Assembly: GCA_020532185.1 (NCBI GenBank) | Contig: JAJBBH010000006.1 | Span: 21,258 to 85,257, forward strand | Source of the DNA: Candidatus Cloacimonadota bacterium | GTDB lineage: Bacteria > Cloacimonadota > Cloacimonadia > Cloacimonadales > WRIO01 | Direction of reading: 5' to 3' | DNA length: 64,000 nucleotides | Part shown: one piece after another, positions 7,217 through 16,474 of the stretch | Position numbering within the stretch: position 1 is the first letter of the stretch | How the letters are laid out: the number at the start of each line of letters is the position of its first letter | Notes under the pieces: generated by a model | Told to the model about the DNA's origin: nothing | The model's database searches: none | Seen by the model: the letters and a program-made list of their open reading frames with translations, nothing else | Translations under genes and position numbers: made by a program

Positions 7217-8920
7217 TTGATATCAATATATATAGATAAAAACTATGAAAGATACAAGAGTAAAATAGACTATTCTATCGACTACATTTTTGCTTTACTT
7301 GGCTATTCTTGGAAGTATATTCAAGAAGATGAAATGCCTGCAAAAGATGAGATACTTTTTTATTATGCAGATAATTACCCCAAAAAAGAAGTTACAGTTA
7401 AACTCTCACAGCATTGCCCTCTAATTTTCATAAAAGCTGATAAAGATTTTTTTATCACAGGAGCATATACTAAAGATAAGTTACGAAAATCTATAAGAAA
7501 GTTGCAAATCAACAAAAAGCTTTTTCCCATCATTTCTCAGAATAATATTGAACATCCGCTTTTAATGCATAGTGGGATTGACTACAAATACGCAAGCTTC
7601 GAGTTCGACATAATAGGAAATACCTTTTTTCATTTATCAGAAGAGGAAACTTGCTGGTTGAAGCCAACAGCAAAAAAAAAGAAGAAGAAAAGTAAGGAAG
7701 AGGATCTATTTCAATTTGATGAGTTTTATCAAATACCATATTTAAATAGACTTCTTTTACTGCTTGAGACATCTATACAAGAGTTGTCACGCCCAAATAT
7801 GCTTCTTCTTAAAAAAAGCCTATGGCCACAGAATGCACCTATTGCATTTGCTTTATCATATAACGTAAATACACTGCATAAATGGAAAATAAAGAGTTTC
7901 TTTATTACAATATTTGAGCTAATAATTCTACTTTTTATTTTCAAATGGAATTATTTTTTTAGAATTATCATGAGCTGGCTTAAATTTATGATTTCAAACA
8001 ATGAACCATATTGGAACTTTCAAGAAATCAACGAAAAAGAACGAGAAGTGAAGGCACGAAGTACTTGGTTTTTCCATGCAAAAAGTAATAAAATCGATAA
8101 CACTGATTATTATTTGGATGATTATGACCTACAAGATGAATTAAAAGCAATTGTGAATTATGGCTCGGAAATAGCCTTTTTGCCAACAAAAAAAGCAAGC
8201 GAAACAAATAGCTTCGAAAATGAATACGAACAGTTCTCTAAAATCTTAAAAATTAAAAAAACTGGTATTAGGCATTTATATCGTAGTAACCTTTCAGAAA
8301 ATAGCCTTATTTTAGAAAGAGAATATGGTATTGTATATGATTCAACAAGAGAGAGCAATAAGAGTTATGGCTTCCCAAGTGGCGTTTGTACTCCATATAA
8401 GGTTTGGTCAAACACATTAAAGAATAAAAATAAGCCTATTTGGGAAATACCGATCAACTTTAATGAAAAATCTTTTATATTATCAAAGTTTTCAATTATT
8501 GATTTTGAAAAAGCTAAAACAATATCCAGAGAGCTTTTTGCAATGACCAAAGAACACAAGGGACTAATTCATTTTAGCTTTGATATAAGCTCATTTTGTG
8601 ACGTTAGTTATTTGTACAAATTACTATCTTATATTTTAGATCAATCAAATTCTAATTCTGCTTACAAAGCAAGTTTGAGTCAAATAATTCAATGGATTGA
8701 TAAGCGAAATAATGTAAAGATAAAAGTAGATGATAATGTCGCAAGCTTTACTTTTCCAGATGATATCGATGACTTTTCTGTTACTTTTTCAGGTGCCTAT
8801 AAATTTGCTTCATTTGAAGGTGGCAACTGCTCTTGTAAAAATAAAACTATTCAATTTTATGATATAAAAAAAGATACAACTGTGAAAGTACTGTTTGCAA
8901 AAGAGCACGATGAAGATTAA
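7217..8920 (+). CDS. polysaccharide-deacetylase-like protein with lost metal-binding motif
   Basis: The overall order of motifs follows bacterial polysaccharide deacetylases with an N-terminal extension: a WP...A(F/V)ALS strand, a STWFF strand, an EI(A/G) strand, then GIRHLYR and YGIVYDST...YGFPSG. The catalytic HDVD that normally follows the first strand reads YNVN (215-218). The usual GLHxSY reads AFLPTK (320-325), so the metal ligands are gone and hydrolysis is unlikely. A hydrophobic stretch at about 226-258 could anchor the protein in the membrane, which is not standard for the family. A poly-Lys run sits at 153-160. Start is a TTG at 7217 with GGAGA six bases upstream. It probably has a structural or binding role in glycan assembly. 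Confidence 0.6.
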   Translation: MISIYIDKNYERYKSKIDYSIDYIFALLGYSWKYIQEDEMPAKDEILFYYADNYPKKEVTVKLSQHCPLIFIKADKDFFITGAYTKDKLRKSIRKLQINKKLFPIISQNNIEHPLLMHSGIDYKYASFEFDIIGNTFFHLSEEETCWLKPTAKKKKKKSKEEDLFQFDEFYQIPYLNRLLLLLETSIQELSRPNMLLLKKSLWPQNAPIAFALSYNVNTLHKWKIKSFFITIFELIILLFIFKWNYFFRIIMSWLKFMISNNEPYWNFQEINEKEREVKARSTWFFHAKSNKIDNTDYYLDDYDLQDELKAIVNYGSEIAFLPTKKASETNSFENEYEQFSKILKIKKTGIRHLYRSNLSENSLILEREYGIVYDSTRESNKSYGFPSGVCTPYKVWSNTLKNKNKPIWEIPINFNEKSFILSKFSIIDFEKAKTISRELFAMTKEHKGLIHFSFDISSFCDVSYLYKLLSYILDQSNSNSAYKASLSQIIQWIDKRNNVKIKVDDNVASFTFPDDIDDFSVTFSGAYKFASFEGGNCSCKNKTIQFYDIKKDTTVKVLFAKEHDED

Positions 8921-8977
8921 TGGAATCTTTTTTGGCTAAATTGAAATCAATTATTATTCATAAAACTATGTTTAGAT

Positions 8978-8983
8978 TATAAT
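8978..8983 (+). promoter_or_regulatory. possible -10 element upstream of the GT4 pair
   Basis: A perfect TATAAT stands 30 bases before the ATG at 9014, in a 93-base gap between two plus-strand genes. No good -35 lies at the right distance (TTATTC, 18 bases upstream, is weak), so this is only a candidate in an AT-rich spacer. Confidence 0.25.
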
Positions 8984-9013
8984 CATAATTTTGATAAATA
9001 CTAAAGAAATAAA

Positions 9014-10117
9014 ATGCAACAAAAGATCTTGATAATAACAAATTCCCACAGACCTGATGATAGTCGAGTTTACCAAAAAATAGCAAAATCATTGGCTAAA
9101 AAATACCAAATACTAATTTTATATTCTCATATAATTGATGTGGATAACGAAAATAATATTGAATTTGTAAATCTGAAATCTAATGACAAAATAGTATTTA
9201 AAACTAAGGCTTTAGATATAATCTATGACCACAAGCCCCAATTAATCATTTGTGTCGAACCATACACATTATTGATTGGTAATATTGCACTTAAAAAACA
9301 TAATATTCCTTTTATATACGATTGCCATGAGTTTTTTGCGGAGGCTTTTGCAGATAGATTTAAAATAGGAAAGTACACTTTAGAAAAAATATATTCAATC
9401 ACTGAAATGTTTTTATATAAAAAGGCAGCTGGTGTAATAACAGTAAATGATATACTTGTTGAAAAGATGAGAAAGCACAACACAAACACTATTGCATGTG
9501 CAAATTTCCCCGATTACTCTGTATTAGAATTGGAGGCTACAAATAAAGAATATGACTTGATTTATATCGGTGGGATATCACAAGCAAAAGGGCTTCAATT
9601 GATGCTTGAGTTAGTTCATTATGCAATAGAACAGAGTTTTACACTGAACCTTTTGATTTTAGGAACATATCTTAGCGAAAAAGAGGAACAATTGGCATAT
9701 GATTTAGTAAGAAAGCTTGATATCAAGGCGTTTGTAACTATCAAGAAAACTGTACCAAGCAACGACGTTTACTTGTATATTAAAAAGGCAAAAATTGGTT
9801 TATCATTGTTAAATCCCAATACAAAAAGATATCAAAAAGCTATACCCCTCAAGCTTTTAGAATACATGAAGGAAGGCTTACCAGTCGTGGCAAACAACTT
9901 TCCAATTGTTAGCAAAGTTGTGACTGAAAATAATGCTGGTTTTTGTGTAGATTTCGATGTCGAAATGACATTTAATGCAGTTAAAAAGCTTTTATCTGAT
10001 GAAGAATTATACTTAAGATATTCACAAAATGCAAAAATGACAATAAAAGAAAAATATAATTGGCAAAATGAAGAGAAAAAACTGTTATTATTAGTAGATA
10101 GAGTTATTAATGAGTAA
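9014..10117 (+). CDS. glycosyltransferase family 4 protein
   Basis: A 367-residue GT-B-type sugar transferase. The N-terminal domain starts with the LIITNSHRPDDSRVYQKI motif common to GT4 enzymes that act on surface glycans, and IYDCHEFFAEAF near 101-112 is the acceptor-side segment. The C-terminal nucleotide-sugar domain has IYIGGISQAKGLQLM and PLKLLEYMKEGLPVVAN, the E-containing loop that contacts the donor. There is no membrane segment, as usual for peripheral enzymes at the inner face of the membrane. The next glycosyltransferase gene overlaps it by 8 bases, so the two are co-translated and likely add consecutive sugars. Donor and acceptor cannot be inferred. Confidence 0.85.
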   Translation: MQQKILIITNSHRPDDSRVYQKIAKSLAKKYQILILYSHIIDVDNENNIEFVNLKSNDKIVFKTKALDIIYDHKPQLIICVEPYTLLIGNIALKKHNIPFIYDCHEFFAEAFADRFKIGKYTLEKIYSITEMFLYKKAAGVITVNDILVEKMRKHNTNTIACANFPDYSVLELEATNKEYDLIYIGGISQAKGLQLMLELVHYAIEQSFTLNLLILGTYLSEKEEQLAYDLVRKLDIKAFVTIKKTVPSNDVYLYIKKAKIGLSLLNPNTKRYQKAIPLKLLEYMKEGLPVVANNFPIVSKVVTENNAGFCVDFDVEMTFNAVKKLLSDEELYLRYSQNAKMTIKEKYNWQNEEKKLLLLVDRVINE

Positions 10118-11387
10118 AAGAGTATTATTTATTGCGTATTATTATCCTCCATTGGCTGGTTCAGGTGTATATAGACCTTTAAAACTTGTTGAATATATGA
10201 GGGAATTCGGTTATTATGTTGATGTATTAACAGTTGATGAGCTTGATTATCATACAAACGATTCGGCTCTTTTGCAACAATCTCAAGCAAATAATATTTA
10301 TCGTGCAAACTCTTATGACCCTCTTGCCATCATGAAAAAGATAAGAAAGAAAAACGTTCAACTTTCTGAACCAATAGTTTTTAGCGAAAGAAAAAAGAGA
10401 ATAATAAACTCATTTTTCCCTATTGATAACAAAATCGGTTGGCTATATCCAGCTTTAAAAAAAGCTAATGAATTGTTTAAAATCCATACTTATGATTTGT
10501 GTTTTGCAACTATTGGTCCATTTACATCTGCATTGTTAGCTTCAAAAATAGCTCAAAAACACAAAATCCCATACGTAATAGACTACAGAGATCATTGGAC
10601 ACTAAATACTTATAAATTCGACTATAATCCTTTAAACAAAGTCATGTCAAAATATTTAGAAACTAAGATTTTAAAGAAATCTATGCTTGTCTCTTGTATA
10701 GGAAAAGAAATGAGAACTGAGCTTGTATTTGAGTTTTTACAAAATACTCCAGATAAAGTAATTGTGTGTTATAATGGCTATGATGAAAAAGAATTTAAAA
10801 TTGCGAACTATATGAAAGTGGATAACAAAATAATAATCAGGTATATGGGTACTTTTAATGCAAATCGTACTGTAAAATATTTTGCTAAAGCTTTGCAAGA
10901 GTTGATAAAAGAAAACTATGACATTTCAAGTTTACAGTTTGAATTTTACGGTAATTTTGATTCTCAGACTGTTATCAGTTTGCAGACAGGTTCTCTCCAA
11001 AAATATGTTCAAATTTATTCACAAATCCCACACGTTGATAGTATTAGTAAAATTTGTAGTGCTGACGTTTTATTACTATTTATTTCATCTGAAGATGGAA
11101 AGGGTGTTTTAACAGGTAAATTATTCGAATATATTCGTTCAGGCAAAATGATATTACCAATGATAAGGCAAGATGGAGAAGCAAAAGATATTTTAAACAA
11201 TTTAGGTTATCATAAATCATGTTCTATGGAAGATATACAATCAATAAAAAAGTATATAAAAGAAATTAATGAGGCTCGTTTTGATAACCTGCCTAAAAAC
11301 AATGCAAACATTGCCATATTCACAAGAGAAAGTCAATGTTTACAATTAATAAATGAGATTGACTTACGCTTGCCAAATAAAGTGTAA
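10110..11387 (+). CDS. glycosyltransferase family 4 protein
   Basis: A 425-residue GT-B enzyme. The opening YYYPPLAGSGVYRPLKLVEYMREFGYYVDVLT is the glycine-rich acceptor-binding start of GT4 proteins, YVIDYRDHW (around 155-163) is a conserved inner segment, and IIRYMGTFNANRTVKYF plus GVLTGKLFEYIRSGKMI give the donor-binding domain. It overlaps the previous glycosyltransferase by 8 bases and is followed after 51 bases by the WecA-like transferase, so these three form a glycan-assembly group. Sugar specificity is not readable from the sequence. Confidence 0.85.
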   Translation: MSKRVLFIAYYYPPLAGSGVYRPLKLVEYMREFGYYVDVLTVDELDYHTNDSALLQQSQANNIYRANSYDPLAIMKKIRKKNVQLSEPIVFSERKKRIINSFFPIDNKIGWLYPALKKANELFKIHTYDLCFATIGPFTSALLASKIAQKHKIPYVIDYRDHWTLNTYKFDYNPLNKVMSKYLETKILKKSMLVSCIGKEMRTELVFEFLQNTPDKVIVCYNGYDEKEFKIANYMKVDNKIIIRYMGTFNANRTVKYFAKALQELIKENYDISSLQFEFYGNFDSQTVISLQTGSLQKYVQIYSQIPHVDSISKICSADVLLLFISSEDGKGVLTGKLFEYIRSGKMILPMIRQDGEAKDILNNLGYHKSCSMEDIQSIKKYIKEINEARFDNLPKNNANIAIFTRESQCLQLINEIDLRLPNKV

Positions 11388-11438
11388 GAAATAAAGATTA
11401 ATGAGTTTATTACATAGTATTAGAATAATGGAGGTTTT

Positions 11439-12479
11439 ATGATATTATATCCACTAATATTTAGCCTATTTGTTTTGATAATTAGTTTCTTCCTTGTTCC
11501 CATAAATATCAAGATATCAAACAAAGTAGGCTTGATATCTATACCTAACGATCGCAGTGTACATGCACAAAACACTCCTTCTGCGGGGGGATTATCATTT
11601 GCTATACCAATAATAATGTCAGAAATCATACTATTATTCATGATACAAGACGAGTTTTTCCACAAAAACATGTTAGGACTGATAGTTGGAAATATACTCG
11701 TACTGACTTTAGGTATAGTTGACGACAAATACTGTCTAAATGCAAAATTAAAGCTTTTAGGTCAGTTATTATTAGCTGTTTCTATGTTTTTTTTAGGTTT
11801 TCGGATTGAGCAAATTACAAACCCTTTTGGAGCATCAATACCAATATATGATTTTTCTTTTCCATTGACATTAATTTGGTATCTTGTTATTATGAATGCT
11901 ATGAATCTAATTGATGGTTTAGATGGGTTAGCTGCTGGTATAACCATAATATGTTGTATTGTTCTTGCAATAGCAGGATTTTATTATGGAAACATAACTG
12001 TTTTAGTCTCCAGCTTATTATTAGCATCAGGTTGTTTATCTTTTTTATACTATAATTATCCACCTGCAAAAATATTTATGGGCGATAGCGGTAGCCTATT
12101 TATAGGGTTCCAATTTGCCTCAATATCAATATTAGGAACATATCAATTAAAAGGACTAACTACAATGACATTACTAATTCCTGTAACTGTATTATTTGTT
12201 CCACTTTTAGATGTCTTAACTTCTATATATAGAAGATTAAAAAACAAACAAAACATCTTTAAAGCTGATAAAATGCATATCCATCACAGGATGCTAAAAA
12301 CAGGCTTTTCTGTTAAAACAGTCATGTTAATTTCTTGGTTTGTAACGCTTTTGTTTGCATTGCTTGCTTTGGGCTACATATTAGTCAATAGACAAATAAT
12401 GCTCGTTATATTACTGTCTCTAAGTATTTTAACAGGAATATTCTTTTATTATTTAGTTAAAAAGGAGTTTTTTAAATGA
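11439..12479 (+). CDS. WecA/MraY-family undecaprenyl-phosphate N-acetylhexosamine-1-phosphate transferase
   Basis: A polytopic membrane protein of 346 residues with about ten hydrophobic helices. Motifs of the polyprenyl-phosphate sugar-1-phosphate transferase family are all present: DRSVHAQNTPSAGG (38-51), GIVDDK (92-97), NLIDGLDG (156-163), FMGDSGS (213-219) and MHIHHR (279-284). The HIHHR loop is typical of WecA-type enzymes using UDP-GlcNAc or a related donor rather than of MraY. It attaches the first sugar phosphate to the lipid carrier on the cytoplasmic face and so starts O-antigen or capsule synthesis. A GGAGG-type site precedes the ATG, and its stop overlaps the next gene by 4 bases (ATGA). 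Confidence 0.9.
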   Translation: MILYPLIFSLFVLIISFFLVPINIKISNKVGLISIPNDRSVHAQNTPSAGGLSFAIPIIMSEIILLFMIQDEFFHKNMLGLIVGNILVLTLGIVDDKYCLNAKLKLLGQLLLAVSMFFLGFRIEQITNPFGASIPIYDFSFPLTLIWYLVIMNAMNLIDGLDGLAAGITIICCIVLAIAGFYYGNITVLVSSLLLASGCLSFLYYNYPPAKIFMGDSGSLFIGFQFASISILGTYQLKGLTTMTLLIPVTVLFVPLLDVLTSIYRRLKNKQNIFKADKMHIHHRMLKTGFSVKTVMLISWFVTLLFALLALGYILVNRQIMLVILLSLSILTGIFFYYLVKKEFFK

Positions 12480-14878
12480 GAAGATTAGTTATAATATTAT
12501 TATTATTTTTGAATACATGCTTCTTATTCTCGATTAGAAATTGGCAATCTTATACAAATACATCTGCAATATATAAAATTATTACTAAAGATAACAAACT
12601 GATCCTCCCTTCATGGGGAGGTGTAAGTACTTTTACAACAGATACAAATACTTTTGAAAAGGATTTTATTTTAACTGATGGCTTAAGCGATTCAGATATT
12701 GTAGATGTTTTAATCAGCGGTAACACAAGCTACTATGTAACTCAGAATCAGGGAGTTGATATATTTAAAAATGGAGTTAGAGCAATTCCATGTAACCAAA
12801 CTACTGGCTTGATATCAAATAATGCAAAAAATATTGCTATTTACAACAAAACAATGCCCGATAGTAGCGTAGCAAGCACTTTATTTGTTAGTACAAAAGA
12901 TGGTATATCTCTTTTTGAAGTCGATGAAGAATTCCCATATCCTTTATTTATACAAAACCTAACTCAAGATAATTATCTGCAATCAAATAATATAAATGCT
13001 ATGGTTTTAGATGATGAGGGATACTTATTCATTGCTGGTAGGTTTGGCTTTTCCGTTGTGCATGCTGATTCGCTTCAAGTTAACTCCAAATGGAAGTATT
13101 TTGATACATATAATACAAGCTTAATAAATAACGAAGTTTTTGATATATCCATAAGAGATGATCAGATAGCACTTGCAACCAAGAGCGGCTTATACATAAC
13201 GACCAAAGACTTATTATTTAATCAAAATCATCTTACATCATATTTCTCATTTGATGCAATTAATTCAGTTTATATAGATGATAACTATGGTATATGGGCA
13301 TCTTTTGGTTACATCTCAGAGAGTACTGGTTTCTATGAGCCAGACCCTGAGAATAAGCAGTTTGTATATATAAAAGATAACGAGAAATATGTAAACTTAC
13401 ATACAAACAGTTTAGATCCAATTTTCATAACTGATTTTGCATGTGTAGATTCAAAAATATGGGCTTCTACATGGGGGGAAGGTATTTATTTATTAAGCTT
13501 TGATGTTTTTGATGGGTTTGAGCTTGAGAGTTTTAAACAAAATAGTGTATCATCTAATGCAATTACAAAGCTTTGTGTTGATAATAACTCAACTCTCTGG
13601 GTAGCAGATGGTTATATGGGTGGACCAGCATTAGCTCGTGGAACAAGAGGTGTCTCAAGTTTTGGCAATAATCAATGGATACATTATACCTATAAAAACT
13701 CAGATTTAATCAGCAATAATATTTTGAGAATTGCCGTTGATGCTCAAAATAGAAAGTGGTTTGGCTCTTGGGATAGACATCAAAATCCATGGGGTAATGG
13801 CGTATCCGTTTTGGATGACTCAGACCAAAACAATTTAATTTGGCATAATATCAGCTCTGGACTTATTTCAAATACAATATCGGAAGTAGCTTTTAATCCA
13901 AAAGATAACAATATGTGGATAGCATCAAGCCAAAGTGGTATTAATGTTGTAAGCCCTAATTATCAAATCCTCAACCCTGTATATCTTAGTCTAACTAACT
14001 CACAGGACCCAGTAAAGATATATTTTGCAGAGGATAAAACGTTTATAGGCACGCAAAGATATGGTATAGTGTATTGGGACAACGATGGTATACCTGAAAG
14101 CGGTGGAGGGTTTTGGAAGCGACCAGCTCCGACTCCTCTGTTGTCTGGTTTAACTTATGGCATCACATCAATTAATAATAATTATAGCACTGAATATTGG
14201 TTTGCAATGCAATCAGGACTATACATGTTTGATGGTTACAATTGGTATGAATATACTGTCAGCAGAAAAAGAAAGATATGGAATGCAGGCAGTTTCTTCG
14301 ATGAAACATATTACTTTGCTGATGAGGAACGCTTATTTGCTGGAAATCCATCATCACCATCATGCATTCTGGCTGATCCTTTTGGCAGAATTTGGGTTGG
14401 ATCACTCGGACAAGGAATTAGTATTTACGATACTCACGAAAATTCATATACAAATATTAATGTTCAAAACTCACCGATTTTATCAAATTATATAAGTGAT
14501 TTAGCTTATGATCCATTATCAGGGAAGATGTTTATAGCTACTAATAAAGGTCTAAACTCTGTTGAAATTGGTAAACAATATAAAACAACAAAAGATCTGG
14601 GCTCCATAATAGCCTATCCAAATCCATTTTATCCGAAAGAAGAAAGTTATATAACTTTTAAAAATACTGCAACTGAAACCATGCCAATCGGTAAAAATAC
14701 TTGTAAAATATTTGACTTGAATGGGCAACTTGTGATTGAGTTAAAAGAAAATAGATTTTTTGAGTTTGAATGGAATGGTAAAAACAGCTCAGGAAATGAC
14801 TGTGCAAGTGGGATTTATTTTTACCTGATAGAAACAAACCAAGGAGCAAAAAAAGGGAAGTTTGTGATAATAAGATAA
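12476..14878 (+). CDS. secreted beta-propeller protein with FlgD-like C-terminal sorting domain
   Basis: An 800-residue exported protein. Residues 1-18 form a signal peptide (RRLVIILLLFLNTCFLFS). The body has many repeats of the two-component-regulator propeller type (patterns such as DSKIWASTWGEGIYLL, GRIWVGSLGQGISIY, NNMWIASSQSGINVV). The last 95 residues have AYPNPFYP (713-720), then KIFDLNGQLV, FEWNGKNSSGNDCASGIYFYLI and a basic end KKGKFVIIR. This is the FlgD-like immunoglobulin tail that acts as a sorting signal in type IX secretion in the FCB group. No secretion gene is in the window, so the route is inferred. It ends 1 base from the convergent mutM. Confidence 0.8.
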   Translation: MRRLVIILLLFLNTCFLFSIRNWQSYTNTSAIYKIITKDNKLILPSWGGVSTFTTDTNTFEKDFILTDGLSDSDIVDVLISGNTSYYVTQNQGVDIFKNGVRAIPCNQTTGLISNNAKNIAIYNKTMPDSSVASTLFVSTKDGISLFEVDEEFPYPLFIQNLTQDNYLQSNNINAMVLDDEGYLFIAGRFGFSVVHADSLQVNSKWKYFDTYNTSLINNEVFDISIRDDQIALATKSGLYITTKDLLFNQNHLTSYFSFDAINSVYIDDNYGIWASFGYISESTGFYEPDPENKQFVYIKDNEKYVNLHTNSLDPIFITDFACVDSKIWASTWGEGIYLLSFDVFDGFELESFKQNSVSSNAITKLCVDNNSTLWVADGYMGGPALARGTRGVSSFGNNQWIHYTYKNSDLISNNILRIAVDAQNRKWFGSWDRHQNPWGNGVSVLDDSDQNNLIWHNISSGLISNTISEVAFNPKDNNMWIASSQSGINVVSPNYQILNPVYLSLTNSQDPVKIYFAEDKTFIGTQRYGIVYWDNDGIPESGGGFWKRPAPTPLLSGLTYGITSINNNYSTEYWFAMQSGLYMFDGYNWYEYTVSRKRKIWNAGSFFDETYYFADEERLFAGNPSSPSCILADPFGRIWVGSLGQGISIYDTHENSYTNINVQNSPILSNYISDLAYDPLSGKMFIATNKGLNSVEIGKQYKTTKDLGSIIAYPNPFYPKEESYITFKNTATETMPIGKNTCKIFDLNGQLVIELKENRFFEFEWNGKNSSGNDCASGIYFYLIETNQGAKKGKFVIIR

Positions 14879-14879
14879 A

Positions 14880-15677
14880 TCACTTTTGGCACTCTTTGCA
14901 ATATCTTGTGCTTCTTCCAGCTTGCTTAATGTATTCTAATTTATTATCACATATTGGACAATTATCTTTGCCATAAACTTGCAGAAAGTTCTGGAACTCG
15001 CCAGTCTTATCATCGACACGACGAAAATCTGAAATTGTTGTGCCATTATTATCAATTGCAATTAATAAAGTGTTCTTTGTATTATAAATAATTTTTTGCC
15101 ATTCATGTTTCTTTATTGTTTTGGCTTTTCTGGTTGGATTGATTTTACTGTGAAAAAGTATTTCTTGAACATAAATATTTCCAATGCCAACTACTATTTC
15201 TTGATTCATTAGAAATGGTTTAATTTCTTGATTTCTATTCTTTGCTTTTTGATAAAGAAAATCTACATTAAAGTCATCTGTTAATGGCTCAATACCAAGT
15301 TTTGCAAACTGATCATTTGTCTGATTCTGCTCGTTAATATAAATCTTACCAAAACATCTAATGTCATCAAAATGGATTTCATCGTCATTATCTATATAAA
15401 TAATTGCTCTTGTATATTTGCTATCGAAGTTATTGGTAATGGGGAAGATGAGTTTACCAGTCATCCTTAAGTGAATTACAAGTTGTTGACCTTTAGATAA
15501 AGAGATAACAATATATTTTGCCCGACGTTCAATTTTGCTTATAGTTTGATTTTCTATAAGTTCAGTATTGTAAATAATAGTGTTTTCACGTAAAGGCTCT
15601 ATGCTAAGAATTTTTCGTCCAATCAAAAGATTGCTTAATTCTCTGCAAATTGTTTCAACTTCTGGTAATTCTGGCAT
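14880..15677 (-). CDS. mutM: formamidopyrimidine-DNA glycosylase
   Basis: The enzyme removes oxidised purines such as 8-oxoguanine from DNA and cuts the abasic site. The N-terminus is PELPEVETI, with catalytic Pro2 and Glu3 exposed once the initiator Met is removed. HLRMTGKL holds the conserved Lys, IGNIYVQEILF is the helix-two-turn-helix segment, and the C-terminal zinc finger is CPIC...RYCKEC. The start must be the ATG at 15677: an upstream in-frame ATG at 15752 would add 25 residues before the catalytic proline and destroy its function. Length (265) is normal. It is convergent with the propeller gene. Confidence 0.95.
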   Translation of the reverse strand: MPELPEVETICRELSNLLIGRKILSIEPLRENTIIYNTELIENQTISKIERRAKYIVISLSKGQQLVIHLRMTGKLIFPITNNFDSKYTRAIIYIDNDDEIHFDDIRCFGKIYINEQNQTNDQFAKLGIEPLTDDFNVDFLYQKAKNRNQEIKPFLMNQEIVVGIGNIYVQEILFHSKINPTRKAKTIKKHEWQKIIYNTKNTLLIAIDNNGTTISDFRRVDDKTGEFQNFLQVYGKDNCPICDNKLEYIKQAGRSTRYCKECQK

Positions 15678-15746
15678 TAATTTAGTCCTTTTAAATGCGA
15701 TTGAATATGGGTTGATATGTACAGGAAAAACAATTGATATTCTCTT

Positions 15747-15775
15747 GAGCATCCCGTTACCATCCCGTTACCATC
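15747..15775. repeat. 11-bp tandem repeat CATCCCGTTAC, copy A (two units)
   Basis: Two exact direct units of CATCCCGTTAC (15750-15760 and 15761-15771) are preceded by GAG and followed by CATC, which starts a broken third unit. The same 29 bases, including the leading GAGC, recur at 44771-44799. The sequence lies upstream of mutM in noncoding DNA and is more GC-rich than its surroundings. Confidence 0.8.
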
Positions 15776-15788
15776 TCCCTGCTATCTT

Positions 15789-15829
15789 GGAGAAGTAGGG
15801 GGAATGTTGGGGGAGTGAAAGGGGTGTGG
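15789..15829 (+). other. G-run-rich intergenic stretch, possible G-quadruplex
   Basis: Within a roughly 30% GC region, this stretch holds GG (15789-15790), GGGGG (15798-15802), GGGGG (15809-15813), GGGG (15821-15824) and GG (15828-15829). The strand bias (almost no C) and short A/T spacers allow a two-tetrad quadruplex on the plus strand. It lies between the 11-bp repeat and the gmhA end. Confidence 0.35.
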
Positions 15830-15880
15830 AAAAGACTATATAAAGAATGTAAATCAATTTAAACCAAAAAATATATTAAC

Positions 15881-16459
15881 TTAATAAAGCTCAGGGAATA
15901 ATATTCGTTCAACTTCTTCTATGATAGAATGCAGTATAAGCATATGTATTTCTTGAATTCTGTCTGTTGTCTCTCCAGGAATGATTAGTTCATAATCGCA
16001 CATTCCTTTAAGCTTGCCACCGTCTTTACCTAAAAGAGCAAGGGTAATCATTTGTTTGTTTTTAGATTCTTCAACAGCTTTTATAATGTTTTCAGAATTC
16101 CCACTTGTTGATATACCTATAAAAAAATCATCTTCTTTTCCATAAGCTTCGATAGCTCTTGAGAAAATATATTCAAATCCAAAGTCATTACCAACGCAAG
16201 TAATATGTGAGCTATCTGTTAATGATATTGCAGGGAGTGCTTTACGATTTTTTCTGAATCTTCCAGTAAATTCTTCTGCAAAATGCATTGCATCACATGC
16301 ACTACCGCCATTGCCAGCAATTAATACTTTTTTCCCAGATTCGAAGCAAAAAGCTATTGTTTTACTAATTTTCGTTATGGTAGTAATGTTTTCTTCATTT
16401 TCATAAAATTCTTTAATCAGTTTCATCAATGTACTTGCATTACTTATGTGTAACGACAT
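15881..16459 (-). CDS. gmhA: sedoheptulose 7-phosphate isomerase
   Basis: A SIS-domain isomerase of 192 residues that makes D-glycero-D-manno-heptose 7-phosphate, the first step to ADP- or GDP-heptose for LPS core or S-layer glycans. The substrate loop GNGGSACDAMHFAEEFTGR (49-67), the phosphate-binding STSGNS (117-122) and the catalytic RIQEIHMLILH (167-177) with Gln/Glu and His match the GmhA family closely. It is about the usual family length. A heptosyltransferase-like gene at 51245 supports a heptose-containing surface glycan. It lies downstream of gdhA but a terminator separates them, so it probably has its own promoter. Confidence 0.92.
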   Translation of the reverse strand: MSLHISNASTLMKLIKEFYENEENITTITKISKTIAFCFESGKKVLIAGNGGSACDAMHFAEEFTGRFRKNRKALPAISLTDSSHITCVGNDFGFEYIFSRAIEAYGKEDDFFIGISTSGNSENIIKAVEESKNKQMITLALLGKDGGKLKGMCDYELIIPGETTDRIQEIHMLILHSIIEEVERILFPELY

Positions 16460-16474
16460 ATTTTCTCCTTTAGC

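Noticed and set aside
14157..14495. A 112-residue plus-strand frame inside the propeller gene
   Set aside because: It is in a shifted frame within a strongly supported gene, has a His-rich low-complexity run and no ribosome site.
12476..14878. Calling the propeller protein a two-component hybrid sensor
   Set aside because: The propeller repeats resemble those of hybrid sensors, but there is no membrane segment after them and no kinase domain; the protein ends in a sorting domain.
15678..15752. N-terminal extension of mutM to ATG 15752
   Set aside because: The catalytic proline must be residue 2 after the initiator Met, so the ATG at 15677 is the only functional start.
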